Origin: Acidobacteriota bacterium
GTDB taxonomy: Bacteria > Acidobacteriota > Terriglobia > Acidiferrales > UBA7541
Length of the DNA: 44,713 nucleotides
Assembly (NCBI GenBank): GCA_003225295.1
Contig: QHYZ01000087.1
Location: forward strand, 1-44,713
Direction of reading: 5' to 3'
In this document: positions 17,152 through 26,144 of the stretch, piece after piece
How positions within the stretch are numbered: position 1 is the stretch's first letter
How the letters are laid out: the number at the start of each line of letters is the position of its first letter
The notes under the pieces: generated by a model
Told to the model about the DNA's origin: nothing
Seen by the model: the letters and a program-made list of their open reading frames with translations, nothing else
The model's database searches: none
Made by a program: the position numbers and the translations under genes

Positions 17152-18498
17152 TCACTTTTGCAGCAGTTCCATCAGGTAATCGGTGCCTTCCTTGGAATGC
17201 ATCAGCGTCAACTTGGACACCGCCGTTTTCTTTAGTTCGGGGTCTTTCTCGCTTCGCGCGATGGCCACCAGCGCCCTGGCGTTCCCCTGCAGGAAATACG
17301 CGTTCAATACTTCGGCTTTGACCTCATGGTCCGTTTCCTTGCTGTAGATTTCCTGCAGCGCCTTCCCCGAATCGTCCGAATGGATCAGCCCAAGGTTTCG
17401 AATCGCCGCCCGACGCAATTCCGCATCTTTTTCTCCCTGCGCTGCCTGCACGAGCCTTCCCGAATCGCCCGCCAGGAAAAATGCCTGCAGGATTTCCCGC
17501 CGGACGTCCGGCGAAGATTCCGTCTGGTACAACTGCTCCAACTCGCTCGTCCCGTGAACCAGCCCCAGCTGCCGGATGGCCTCACGTCGCAGGGACTCAT
17601 CCTTCTCGCTCTTCGCCGCCGCGAACAGGCGTTCGTGATCGCCACCGATCATGTAACTGCGGAGTATGGCGTGCTTCACCGAAGCATCGCCGCTTGAAGC
17701 GTAAACGTCCGCAAGGGTCTGTCTGGCCTGCGCTCCGCCGAACAATCCCAGGTATTCAACCGCCTTCCGCTGCAGCTCCGGATTGCTCTGTCCTCGCGCG
17801 ATCTTGCCCAGAATCTCGCGTGCTTGTGGCGACCCGCTTTGTGCCAGCACGAACAGAGCCTTCGATTTCTCTCTCGGGGAACCCGCACCGTTAATCACTT
17901 TCTCGAGTAGGGGCATCGCGCGTTCCGAGTCGCTGTTCATCAGCCCTTGAATCGCCAGCATTTTCAATTCTTCGTCGCTCTGGTCCGCCGGCTTTACAGG
18001 CTGGCCGGTTGACTGCTTCACTTCGATCTCCAGCGCGCTGGCATCCTTTTGCCAGCGGCTCTGAGGAAATCGGCGCTTCAGGTCAGCAATTGTGGTTAGC
18101 GCTGTATCCCTTTTGCCCAAGCGGTTCTCCGCGTAAGCCTTCCAGTAGAGCGCCGCATCCGCTTGCGGGCCGTTCATTTCCGCCAGTTGCTTGAATTTTG
18201 CCGCCGCCCGGTCGTAGCGGTCCTCATCCAGGTCCTCACGCCCGTCGTCGTACAACTCTTGCAGCCGTTCGACCTTTTCCTGGGCCCGCTCGCGCGCTTC
18301 TCTCTCTCTGGCCTCTTGCTCACGTTCGCGCTTCTCCTGTTCTTTTTCCTGGGCCTCCTGCGAGTCCTGCAGAGAACCCGCCGATCGCCCGGGAAATGTC
18401 TTGAGTCCACGCGCGCGCATGCCGGCCGGCGCCAGCAGCAGCGCAGTGGTTGCGATCCAGGCTATACTCGTCTTTCTAACTGCATTGCCGTTGGTCAT
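17152..18498 (-). CDS. Exported HEAT-repeat protein with charged coiled coil and TPR-like region
   Basis: 448 residues. A signal peptide (MTNGNAVRKTSIAWIATTAL then LLAPAGM) is followed by a highly charged Glu/Arg/Gln coiled coil (residues about 45-80), a TPR-like helical pair (YDRAAAKFKQLAEMNG, ALYWKAYAENRLGKRDTAL) resembling tol-pal YbgF-type outer segments, and about eight HEAT-like repeats (LQRKAVEYLGLFG, LRREAIRQLGLVHG, VRREILQAFFLAG, LRRAAIRNLGLIH, VKAEVLNAYFLQG). The ATG overlaps the anti-sigma stop (ATGA). It is a sister of the next gene downstream, with repeats of the same length. Partner proteins are unknown. Confidence 0.82.
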   Translation of the reverse strand: MTNGNAVRKTSIAWIATTALLLAPAGMRARGLKTFPGRSAGSLQDSQEAQEKEQEKREREQEAREREARERAQEKVERLQELYDDGREDLDEDRYDRAAAKFKQLAEMNGPQADAALYWKAYAENRLGKRDTALTTIADLKRRFPQSRWQKDASALEIEVKQSTGQPVKPADQSDEELKMLAIQGLMNSDSERAMPLLEKVINGAGSPREKSKALFVLAQSGSPQAREILGKIARGQSNPELQRKAVEYLGLFGGAQARQTLADVYASSGDASVKHAILRSYMIGGDHERLFAAAKSEKDESLRREAIRQLGLVHGTSELEQLYQTESSPDVRREILQAFFLAGDSGRLVQAAQGEKDAELRRAAIRNLGLIHSDDSGKALQEIYSKETDHEVKAEVLNAYFLQGNARALVAIARSEKDPELKKTAVSKLTLMHSKEGTDYLMELLQK

Positions 18499-19286
18499 AC
18501 TTTGTTCCTCTCTCTGCTCGTAGCATCGTTCTGCGCCGGCGCAGGCTTGGTGGCCTCCTGCCGTTGCTGCAGCTCCTTGTTGACCACTCGAACTTTGAAC
18601 AAGATCCCGCGCCCCTCGATCTTTTTCTGGATCGCTTCGAGCTGCGCAGGGGTGACCTGTCCGGGGCTGTGAGCCACATCCAGCAACACGCGCTCAAGTT
18701 CATCCAGCACGCTGGCAAGCCCGGTATCTCCCTCTTGCAGTGCCGTCTGCCGATACAACCGGTTTTCTTGTAGCAAATCCTCTGCGCGCCGCTGCTCGGT
18801 CGCGATGTTCACTTCTTTCTGCGCCGGGTCGTTGGGCGCCGCGTTCGACAATTCCACCAACATGCTCTCGGAATGGCCCAGGTGTTCGCCCACGGCAACC
18901 ACCAACACGCGCTCCCGCACCTGTTCCTTGTTCGCGATGTTGTCACTGGTTTTGCCTGGCCTGGTGATTCGACCGGCAACAAACGCCGCGACAATCAGCG
19001 CCACAATCAAGCCCGCCGCCGCGAGCCGGCGTGGCTCCGTCCACACGTGCCACCACCGTCCAGGTTTCTCTGCCAGCCGCGGCGCAATCTCACGCCACAT
19101 CCGGCGTCCGTAATCTAGTCCTGGGTCCGGCACCGGCAGCGTGTCCAATGCCGCCAGCACGGCTTCGATTCGTTCCAGCTCCGTGCGGCATTCTTCACAG
19201 GCCGCCAGATGCTTCGAAATCAACGCTCCCTGGTCGGCCACTCCCTCGCGATACGCAATCAACTCTTCTTCCGTCATGTGTTTCAT
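18495..19286 (-). CDS. ZAS anti-sigma factor with one membrane helix and large periplasmic domain
   Basis: 263 residues from the ATG at 19286, which overlaps the sigma factor stop. The cytoplasmic N-terminus has the zinc anti-sigma motif H26-x3-C30-x2-C33 (ISKHLAACEECRTEL). A single membrane helix lies at about 87-104 (RLAAAGLIVALIVAAFVAGR). The remaining 155 residues would be periplasmic, mostly helical (LVELSNAAPNDPAQ, LDELERVLLDVAHSPGQ, LEAIQKKIEGRGILFKVRVV), larger than in many ZAS proteins. It should hold the ECF sigma factor at the membrane until a signal, perhaps relayed by the HEAT proteins encoded next, releases it. Confidence 0.87.
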   Translation of the reverse strand: MKHMTEEELIAYREGVADQGALISKHLAACEECRTELERIEAVLAALDTLPVPDPGLDYGRRMWREIAPRLAEKPGRWWHVWTEPRRLAAAGLIVALIVAAFVAGRITRPGKTSDNIANKEQVRERVLVVAVGEHLGHSESMLVELSNAAPNDPAQKEVNIATEQRRAEDLLQENRLYRQTALQEGDTGLASVLDELERVLLDVAHSPGQVTPAQLEAIQKKIEGRGILFKVRVVNKELQQRQEATKPAPAQNDATSRERNKV

Positions 19287-19939
19287 GATTCCGTTCCCAT
19301 CGCGCGTGCCTGCGCTCTTGTTTCCACAAAGGGCTGCAGAGCACGCCGCAGTTTCTGCACCGCTCGAAAGACAGTGTTCTTCGTGGCGTTCGAACTCGAT
19401 TTCAAGACTTCCGCGATTTCCTCGATCCCGCAGCCTTCCCAATGGCGCATCACAAAAGCCGTTCTCTCCGCATCCGAAAGAGCGGCCAGCGCCTGTTCCA
19501 TCTGTTTTCGCAGCTCGATGCTCTGCGTTAACCGTTCCGGCGTTGGCGCCCCATCTGCAACGCGATTGAGTGGATCGTTTTCCATCCCGTCCCGGTCTTC
19601 CGTTCTCGGCTCTTCCCGCCGGGCCTCTTCCTTCTGCCGCTGCCGCATGCGGTCAATCGCATAGTTCGCCGCGATTCGATAGACCCAGGTACCAAAATTC
19701 GATCGCCCCACAAATTGCCCCAGCTTCTGATACCCACGCAAAAATGCCTCCTGGACCACCTCTTCGGCATCGTGCCGATTCCCGGTCATGCGGTAAGCCA
19801 GACGGAAAACGTTGTGGCTGTGCCGCTCAACAAGAACGCGATACGCATCGCGATCGCCCGTGAGCGTGCGCTCCACGGCAATGGCGTCGCTCTCTGCGAT
19901 GGCCTGAGTGCTATCGACGCTCGGTTGCATCCGATTCAT
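19283..19939 (-). CDS. ECF (RpoE-like) RNA polymerase sigma factor
   Basis: 218 residues. Sigma region 2 is at about 40-105 (NVFRLAYRMTGNRHDAEEVV, FGTWVYRIAANYAIDRMR), where DAEEVVQEAF and WVYRIAANYAIDR match the ECF core-binding and -10 recognition segments. Sigma region 4 is at about 150-205 (LSDAERTAFVMRHWEG, IEEIAEVLKSSSNATKNTVF), the helix-turn-helix that reads the -35. The linker of about 45 residues is long and acidic. First gene of a four-gene operon with ATGA overlaps; its own promoter should lie in 19940-20046, but I cannot pick out a reliable hexamer pair. Confidence 0.92.
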   Translation of the reverse strand: MNRMQPSVDSTQAIAESDAIAVERTLTGDRDAYRVLVERHSHNVFRLAYRMTGNRHDAEEVVQEAFLRGYQKLGQFVGRSNFGTWVYRIAANYAIDRMRQRQKEEARREEPRTEDRDGMENDPLNRVADGAPTPERLTQSIELRKQMEQALAALSDAERTAFVMRHWEGCGIEEIAEVLKSSSNATKNTVFRAVQKLRRALQPFVETRAQARAMGTES

Positions 19940-20046
19940 TAGACAGGAATTGCCCCTTGCGGTTAGGTAAGCCGCAGCGCCTTAGCCATCAACAACATAG
20001 CGCTATTTGAGCCGTCCAAGGGTACTACTGGAAGGAAGGGAACTAC

Positions 20047-22674
20047 TCACTCATATCGCAGCGCCACCATCGGGTCGGCTCGCATCGCTCTTCTCGCCGG
20101 CACGAGACACGCTGTCAGCGCCACCATGGCCAAAATTGCGCCCACGCCCGCAAATGTCAGCGGATCGGTGGCACTCACACCGAAAAGCAGGCTGGCCATT
20201 AGGCGAGTCAGAACAGCAGCGGCGAGCAATCCAATGGCAACACCCAGCACTGTCATCTTCAGGCCTTCACGCAAAACCATGCCCAGCACGTTAGTCCGTT
20301 TTGCGCCAAGCGCCATGCGGATGCCAAACTCATGCGTGCGCTGTGCCACCGAGTAGGCGATTAGCCCGTAGATTCCGATTGCGGCCAGCAGTAGCGCAAT
20401 TCCCGCGAACAATGACAGCAGCATGGTGTCGAATCGCGGCTGTGAGACGGACATCGTCAGGGCCTGCTCCATGGTCCCGATTTGCGCCAAGGTTACGTCC
20501 GGGTCGATGGATTGAATGTCCCGTCGAAGCGCAGCCACCAGGAGAGCGGCATCGCCCGACGTGCGCACTGCCAAGTAGACTCGCGGACCGTACGATTGAG
20601 CGAATGGCATGTAGTAGGCCGGGTCCGTTTCGACCGTCAACCCCAGGTATTTCACGTTGCCGACTACCCCGACGATCTCCATCCACGGGTCGTCGGACCC
20701 CGCCCCGCTGTGCTTGATGCGCTTGCCAACGACCTCCTGGTTCGGGAAAAATCGGCGGACAAAGCCCTCGCTGACGATAGCTACCGGCGCCGAATCGCGA
20801 TTGTCGTGGTCGGTAAAGTATCTACCCTTCACCAACGGGATGCCCAGCGCCTGGAAGAAGTCGGGCCCGACCGTAACGGTCGAAATTATGGGGTTCCCTT
20901 CACCCGGTGCCAGAATCTGGCCCTCAATCCCAAAACTGTCTGCGTCGCCCTGTCGGTCAGGCGGCAGGGAGTCGGTGACCGCGGCCGCTTCAACTCCCGG
21001 TACGGCGCGGGCGCGGCGGAGCAATTCGTCATAGAAGGCAAGGCCGGCGGGGGCGTAACCGTACTTCCGGTTGCTGGGCGAAATCAGCATGGTCAGGATT
21101 TGCCGCGGAGGCGTGGAGAATCCGCCGGTCACCCCCTGCAGATTCACGAAGCTGCGGAGCAGCAGTCCTGCCCCCACCAGAAGCATCAGTGAAACCGCGA
21201 TTTCGGACACCACTAGGGCCGCCCGAGCACGCCCGCGGGTCTGGCTGGCAGAACCGGTGCGTCCGCCCTCTTTAATCGTCGAGTTCAAGTCAGCGCGTGC
21301 GCTTTCGAGCGCCGGCGCCAGCCCGGACAGAACTCCAGTGAGCATCGAGACGACGAACATGAAGCCAAGCGCGCGCAAATCCAGCCGGACCAAATCGATG
21401 AACGGGAGGTTGCCTGGATTCCAGGCGCGGACCAGTGCGATGCCACCCCACGCCAGCGCCAGCCCCGCCGCGCCACCCAGAAGGGCCATAAGCAGGCTCT
21501 CGGTGAGCAACTGGCGCACCAAGCGGCTGCGGCCAGCGCCGAGGCTGATCCGCAGCGCCATCTCCCGCTCACGGAGGGTGGCGCGCGCCAGCATCAGGTT
21601 GGTTACGTTGACCACGGCAATCAGTAGCACCAACCCCACGGCGCCAGCGAGCACCAGCATACCGGGCTTCAGCGTTGTTCCCAAGAGCGCATCGCGCAGG
21701 CCGAGCACCGGCAGCGTGAGGCGCTTGTAGTAGGGGTTCTGCTGCATCATGCGCAGGCCGATGTTGTTGGTCTCCGCCTGCGCCTGCTCGAGCGTCACGC
21801 CGGGCTTCAGGCGCGCCACGCCTCGGTAGAACCACGGCCCGTACCGCGTCGGCGGATTCAGCAGCAGGTTGGTCCAGACTTCTGTCTGCTGCCCCGGGAA
21901 CCGGAATGCGTCAGGCATCACGCCGATCACCGTGGTTGGAGTGCTGTTCACAAGGATGGTCTGGCCCAGCACCGTGGAACTTGAGGCGAAGCGTCTCCGC
22001 CAGATCGATTCGCTCAGCACGGCTAGCGAGCCCGTGGCTGGCTGGTCCTCGCCTGCGGCAAACGGCCGGCCGACTAGCGGATGCACTCCGAGCGTGGAGA
22101 AGAAGCCCACAGTGACGGACGCACCCTGTACCTGCTCCGGGACGCCTTCTTCCCCGCCGATGTCCATGCGCTGGCTCATGAAGAGGGAGGGCTCTTCAAA
22201 CGCGTGATTGTTCTCCTTCCACATCAAGTAGTCGCGAATGCACATGGTGCCAAACTTGAAGTCTCGCGGAAAGTAGCTCATATAGACCACCGCAACGCGA
22301 TCGGCGTCTCGATAAGGCAGGGGCCGCAACAGGATGCCGTAGGCCACGCTGAACATAGCGGTGTTTGCGCCGATGCCCAGGGCCAGCGTCAGAACGGCAA
22401 CAACGGTGAACCCCGGCGATTTCGCCATCATGCGCAGACCAAAGCGCAAGTCCTGCATCAGGCGTTCAAGTGAGCCCCAACCCCACACGTCCCGAGTCAC
22501 TTCCTTGACCAACTCCACATTCCCAAATTCGTTGCGTGCCGCTCGTTCAGCCTCGACTGCAGCCTGGCCACGTTCCACGCGATCCTGCGAAGCCATCTGC
22601 AGATGGCTTCGCACTTCTTCCCCCAACTCTTCCTCCCGCTTTCGTTTGCCAAAACGTCGGTTCAGCCAGCTCAT
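20047..22674 (-). CDS. ADOP-type MacB-like ABC permease (second of pair)
   Basis: 875 residues from the ATG at 22674 (AGAGGT upstream); the open frame continues to 23121 but only as a shadow. It has the ADOP layout: an N-terminal cytoplasmic segment (EEEVRSHLQMASQDRVERGQ, RNEFGNVELVKEVTRDVWG), a first membrane helix (PGFTVVAVLTLALGIGANTA), a MacB-type periplasmic domain, a central group of three helices with LREREMALRISLGAGR, a second periplasmic domain and a C-terminal FtsX triplet (RTHEFGIRMALGAKR) ending DPMVALRYE. Such permeases are common in Acidobacteriota without a dedicated ATPase; substrate unknown. No ATPase gene is in the window. Confidence 0.88.
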   Translation of the reverse strand: MSWLNRRFGKRKREEELGEEVRSHLQMASQDRVERGQAAVEAERAARNEFGNVELVKEVTRDVWGWGSLERLMQDLRFGLRMMAKSPGFTVVAVLTLALGIGANTAMFSVAYGILLRPLPYRDADRVAVVYMSYFPRDFKFGTMCIRDYLMWKENNHAFEEPSLFMSQRMDIGGEEGVPEQVQGASVTVGFFSTLGVHPLVGRPFAAGEDQPATGSLAVLSESIWRRRFASSSTVLGQTILVNSTPTTVIGVMPDAFRFPGQQTEVWTNLLLNPPTRYGPWFYRGVARLKPGVTLEQAQAETNNIGLRMMQQNPYYKRLTLPVLGLRDALLGTTLKPGMLVLAGAVGLVLLIAVVNVTNLMLARATLREREMALRISLGAGRSRLVRQLLTESLLMALLGGAAGLALAWGGIALVRAWNPGNLPFIDLVRLDLRALGFMFVVSMLTGVLSGLAPALESARADLNSTIKEGGRTGSASQTRGRARAALVVSEIAVSLMLLVGAGLLLRSFVNLQGVTGGFSTPPRQILTMLISPSNRKYGYAPAGLAFYDELLRRARAVPGVEAAAVTDSLPPDRQGDADSFGIEGQILAPGEGNPIISTVTVGPDFFQALGIPLVKGRYFTDHDNRDSAPVAIVSEGFVRRFFPNQEVVGKRIKHSGAGSDDPWMEIVGVVGNVKYLGLTVETDPAYYMPFAQSYGPRVYLAVRTSGDAALLVAALRRDIQSIDPDVTLAQIGTMEQALTMSVSQPRFDTMLLSLFAGIALLLAAIGIYGLIAYSVAQRTHEFGIRMALGAKRTNVLGMVLREGLKMTVLGVAIGLLAAAVLTRLMASLLFGVSATDPLTFAGVGAILAMVALTACLVPARRAMRADPMVALRYE

Positions 22675-22721
22675 AGCGGCACCTCTTCTTCCGATTTCTG
22701 ATTTCCACTTTCTATTTTTTT

Positions 22722-25349
22722 CTATTCGTATCTCAGCGCCACCACGGGATCGACCGACGACGCCCTTCGCGCAGGGATGAAGCAGGACAATCCAGAAGTC
22801 ACGACCAGTAGCAGGACCACACCCGATAGGATCAGCGCATCGGATGAGCTGCCCTGAATCCAGCGCGCGAGCACTCGATTGAGCGTGATCGTCAGCACTA
22901 CCCCGGTTAGAACACCGCCAGCCACGCTCATCGCCGCCGAGCGGAACACCATCAGCAGCACATCCTTGCGCGCTGCTCCCAGCGCCATGCGTATGCCGAA
23001 TTCGCCCGTTCGTTGAGCAACCGTGTAGGAAATCACGCTGTATAGCCCTGTTGCGGCGAGCGCGAGCGCGAGCACGGCAAATCCCCCGAACAGTGTTGCT
23101 ACCAAATGTCCCTGCTGCCATTCTGGCTGTCCGGTGATCCAGCCGTCGAGATCGCGAACATCTCTGACAGACTGCTGGTCCGGATCAACAGTATGAATCT
23201 GTTCGCGGACGGCGCGGAGGATGGTGAGCGGCGGAACCCTGGTGCGGACGAGGATCTGGGTCCAAACCGGCATCATGATGGTGTACGGCACGTACAGGGC
23301 GGGCTTGGTGGGATGGCGCAGACCGTCATTGCGAGCATCGCTTACGATGCCAGCGACCTGAAACCAACTGTCGCTCCCGGCCACCGCCAATTGAAACGGA
23401 GGCTCGCCTTTGAGTTCGGGCACGCGGATCTGGCTGCCGATGGCGTCGCCGTTCGGAAAATACTGGCGAGCCAGAGTTTGATTGATCAACGCGATTTTGG
23501 AACCGTGCATGGTTTCGCTTTCATCCCAGATTCGTCCTTGCAGCAGCGCAATGTGAAGCACGGAGAAATACTCGAGGCTCACGAAATTGATGCGCGCTCG
23601 TTCTTGCTGCGCCGCTGGCTTGCCGGAAATCTCGAAGCGCTGTTCCCAGCCGTTGTTCGGTGGTGTGGCATTTGTAGAGAGCCCGGCCGAAACAACATCC
23701 GGCATCATCCTGACCTTCTGTAAGAGCTGATCGAAGTACGTTCTCCTCGCCTCCCACGTGGTGTAGGTGTTGTCGTGCACCGGGATGCCAACCGACATGG
23801 AGTTGTGTGGGTCATAGCCGAGGTTCACGCGCATTACCCGTATGAAGCCTTGCATGGCCGCGCCGGCTGCAGCCAGTAACAGAAGCGTCAGGGCCATCTG
23901 GCCGGCGATCAGCATGCCGTGAGTCCTGCGGCCGCGTACTCCGGCCGTCATTCTGCGCGTGCTCGATTGCATCACCTGGGCCACGTCCGGGCATGAAGAT
24001 TGAAGAGCTGGCGAGATGCCGAAGACGATACCGGTCAGCAGCGCAAGTCCGACGCTGAAGAACAGTACCGGCAGATTGATGCTGAGGGTCGCTTCATGCG
24101 GGAAAGAGAATTCCGGAAGCCAGTTTACGATGAGCTTGACCAAGCCATACGCCAGCGCCACACCCAGGGCCGCGCCAGTAAACGACAGCATCAGCGCTTC
24201 GGTGAGCAACTGCCGCAAAATGCGCGAGCGCTCCGCGCCGATCGCCGACCGGACGGCCATCTCGTGCTGACGCGCCGTGCCCCGCGCCAGCAGCAGAATC
24301 GAAACGTTTCCGCACCCGATCAGCAACAACAGTGCCACTGCGGAGAGCAGCAGGAAGAAGGTCCCGCCGATCCGATCGACGAACTGATCGTTCAATCCTT
24401 CGAGCATCACGTGGAAATGCTCGGGAAAGTGGCCCGGCGTTTCCTTTGCAAATTGTTCGAGCAGGGACTGGAGCTCTGCACTTGCCGCCGCCCGCGTGAC
24501 TCCTGGCTTGAGCCGAGTCATGACGAAGAAAGTTCGCGCCGGATCGGCTGTGAGTTTGAGCGGCAGATAGACTTCGCCGTCGCCCCAAGTGAAGCGCGGC
24601 TTGACCACGCCGACGATCGCGTAGCTCTTGTGGACTAGTTGGATATTCTTACCGACAATGTCGGGATCGCCGTTGTAGTATCTCTGCCAGAACTGATAAC
24701 CCAGCACCGCCACATTCTCCGGATCCTGGCCCTCGAGTGCATCCGACGGCAGCAGTCCACGCCCCAGCAGCGTCGGCACGCCAAAATGGCTGAAAGCGTT
24801 GGAAGTCAGATACACAGCCTGGACGTTTTCGGGAAGATCGCTTTCGGTCGTGGCGAGGTCCCACCCTTGCATGGCCGCAGCGCTCTCGACCGACCTGGCC
24901 TTCTGAAGCTCTTGCAACTGCGGTCCGTTGAGGTTGACAAAACGGCGGTTGCCACCGCTGTCGTGAACCGTCAGATGCACCATTCGGTCGGCATTGGCAT
25001 ACGGATACGGGTTCACCAGGACGCCATAAACTACGCTGAACACCGCTGTCGTGGCGCCGATGCCCAGCGCTAGTGACAGAATGGCAACGATCGTGAATCC
25101 CGGATTCTTCCACAAAATCCTCATTTCGTAGCGCGCGTCATCAGCGACGTCTCTCAGCCACCTCCCTCCCCAAACGTCCCGGGTGACTTCCTTCACCAAT
25201 CCTACATTTCCGAATTCCCGCCGTGCCGCTTGCCCTGCCTCTTCTTTGTCCTGGCCTCGTTCCACTCGCTCTCGCCAGGCCATCTCCAGATGGCTCCGCA
25301 CTTCCTCTTCGAGCTCCGCTTCTTGCCTCTTCCGCCACCAAAATCTCAC
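22722..25349 (-). CDS. ADOP-type MacB-like ABC permease (first of pair)
   Basis: 875 residues, the same length as its neighbour, starting at a GTG with AGAGGTGA just upstream. N-terminus LEEEVRSHLEMAWRERVERG, first helix GFTIVAILSLALGIGATTAV, central triplet around ARQHEMAVRSAIGAERSRIL and C-terminal triplet around RTGEFGIRMALGAARKDVL, ending DPVVALRYE. The periplasmic domains differ clearly from those of the second permease, so this is an old rather than recent duplication. It follows padR by 27 bp and precedes its partner by 47 bp, so the three are probably one transcript. Confidence 0.88.
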   Translation of the reverse strand: MRFWWRKRQEAELEEEVRSHLEMAWRERVERGQDKEEAGQAARREFGNVGLVKEVTRDVWGGRWLRDVADDARYEMRILWKNPGFTIVAILSLALGIGATTAVFSVVYGVLVNPYPYANADRMVHLTVHDSGGNRRFVNLNGPQLQELQKARSVESAAAMQGWDLATTESDLPENVQAVYLTSNAFSHFGVPTLLGRGLLPSDALEGQDPENVAVLGYQFWQRYYNGDPDIVGKNIQLVHKSYAIVGVVKPRFTWGDGEVYLPLKLTADPARTFFVMTRLKPGVTRAAASAELQSLLEQFAKETPGHFPEHFHVMLEGLNDQFVDRIGGTFFLLLSAVALLLLIGCGNVSILLLARGTARQHEMAVRSAIGAERSRILRQLLTEALMLSFTGAALGVALAYGLVKLIVNWLPEFSFPHEATLSINLPVLFFSVGLALLTGIVFGISPALQSSCPDVAQVMQSSTRRMTAGVRGRRTHGMLIAGQMALTLLLLAAAGAAMQGFIRVMRVNLGYDPHNSMSVGIPVHDNTYTTWEARRTYFDQLLQKVRMMPDVVSAGLSTNATPPNNGWEQRFEISGKPAAQQERARINFVSLEYFSVLHIALLQGRIWDESETMHGSKIALINQTLARQYFPNGDAIGSQIRVPELKGEPPFQLAVAGSDSWFQVAGIVSDARNDGLRHPTKPALYVPYTIMMPVWTQILVRTRVPPLTILRAVREQIHTVDPDQQSVRDVRDLDGWITGQPEWQQGHLVATLFGGFAVLALALAATGLYSVISYTVAQRTGEFGIRMALGAARKDVLLMVFRSAAMSVAGGVLTGVVLTITLNRVLARWIQGSSSDALILSGVVLLLVVTSGLSCFIPARRASSVDPVVALRYE

Positions 25350-25376
25350 AGGTCACCTCTGCATTTCCCTGCCTGG

Positions 25377-25733
25377 TCATCTCTGCTCCGGGTTCAGTAC
25401 CCCGGCGATGGCATCCGAGAGCTGTGACCACTTCGAGCGTTCCTTGGTCAGTTGCTTGTTTCCGGCGGCTGTTAGTTGGTAAAATTTTGCCCGCTGCTTG
25501 TTTTCGGAGATTCTCCACTCCGCCTTGATCCACTTCTGTTTTTCCAGACGATGCAGCGCCGGATAAAGTGAACCGGTATCCACCCGCAAAAGCTCGCCGG
25601 AGCGACTCCGGATCGCCACGCTAATCCCATAGCCATGTTGCGGCCCCCATTGCAGGGTCTGCAAAATCAGCAGGTCCAGCGTTCCCTGCAAAAGCTCAAT
25701 GCGGTTCTGGTACCGCTCTCTCTTCTCGGCCAT
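25377..25733 (-). CDS. PadR-family transcriptional regulator
   Basis: 118 residues from the ATG at 25733, with AGGGA eight bases before; a GTG at 25748 is possible. The winged helix-turn-helix is standard for Pad[50 protein letters not shown] and [15 protein letters not shown]. The short length, lacking a long C-terminal helix, marks the PadR-s2 group that often precedes ADOP permeases in Acidobacteriota. It probably represses its own operon; palindromes at 25822-25895 are the likely operators. Confidence 0.92.
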   Translation of the reverse strand: MAEKRERYQNRIELLQGTLDLLILQTLQWGPQHGYGISVAIRSRSGELLRVDTGSLYPALHRLEKQKWIKAEWRISENKQRAKFYQLTAAGNKQLTKERSKWSQLSDAIAGVLNPEQR

Positions 25734-26144
25734 CGCTTTGTCCCTCACACAATGCCTTCCATGCCCAAGCAGGTCCCTCGAAGGCCCTGGCCATGCCGTC
25801 TTCTTGCTTTCTCTCTTGGTTATGACGTCATGACCCTGCCCTTTGTTCCATCAAAGGCTGTCGACATCCTACCCCCAGCCTGTAGACACTCTACATCCTT
25901 GGCTTCTGCAACTCCCGTGCCGCCCCGTGGATGCCTCGAACTCCTTTTTCCTTAGCGTCTTATCCATGCTGTCCCTTCGCTTTCAGGGTGCCAATCGCTC
26001 GCTTCCGCGACGGCTCATCCCATTTTCGGACACCGGATCGGGAAACCCACGCGCCGTGCACATTTCCTCATCTGCGGTATCATGGAACAAGGAAACACCG
26101 GGAACTGCCCGCGCAATCTTTTTTTGTTTTTTGTGGAGAAGGCA
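25734..26144. other. 411-bp divergent intergenic region between padR and purB
   Basis: It holds the palindromes at 25822-25895 described separately. From 25896 to 26100 I see no gene; open frames there lack recognisable products. Close to purB there is a T-rich run (CTTTTTTTGTTTTTTGTGG, 26118-26136) leading into the GGAG ribosome site. No convincing sigma-70 pair was found for purB. Confidence 0.4.
25822..25895 (-). promoter_or_regulatory. Candidate PadR operator cluster
   Basis: Three palindromes lie about 90-160 bp upstream of padR: ATGACGTCAT (25822-25831), TGTCGACA (25859-25866) and TGTAGA-CAC-TCTACA (25881-25895). Read on the minus strand, the last two share GGATGT on the left and ACAG on the right, as two versions of one site. 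PadR proteins bind inverted repeats of about this size. Binding is inferred from position and symmetry only. Confidence 0.45.
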
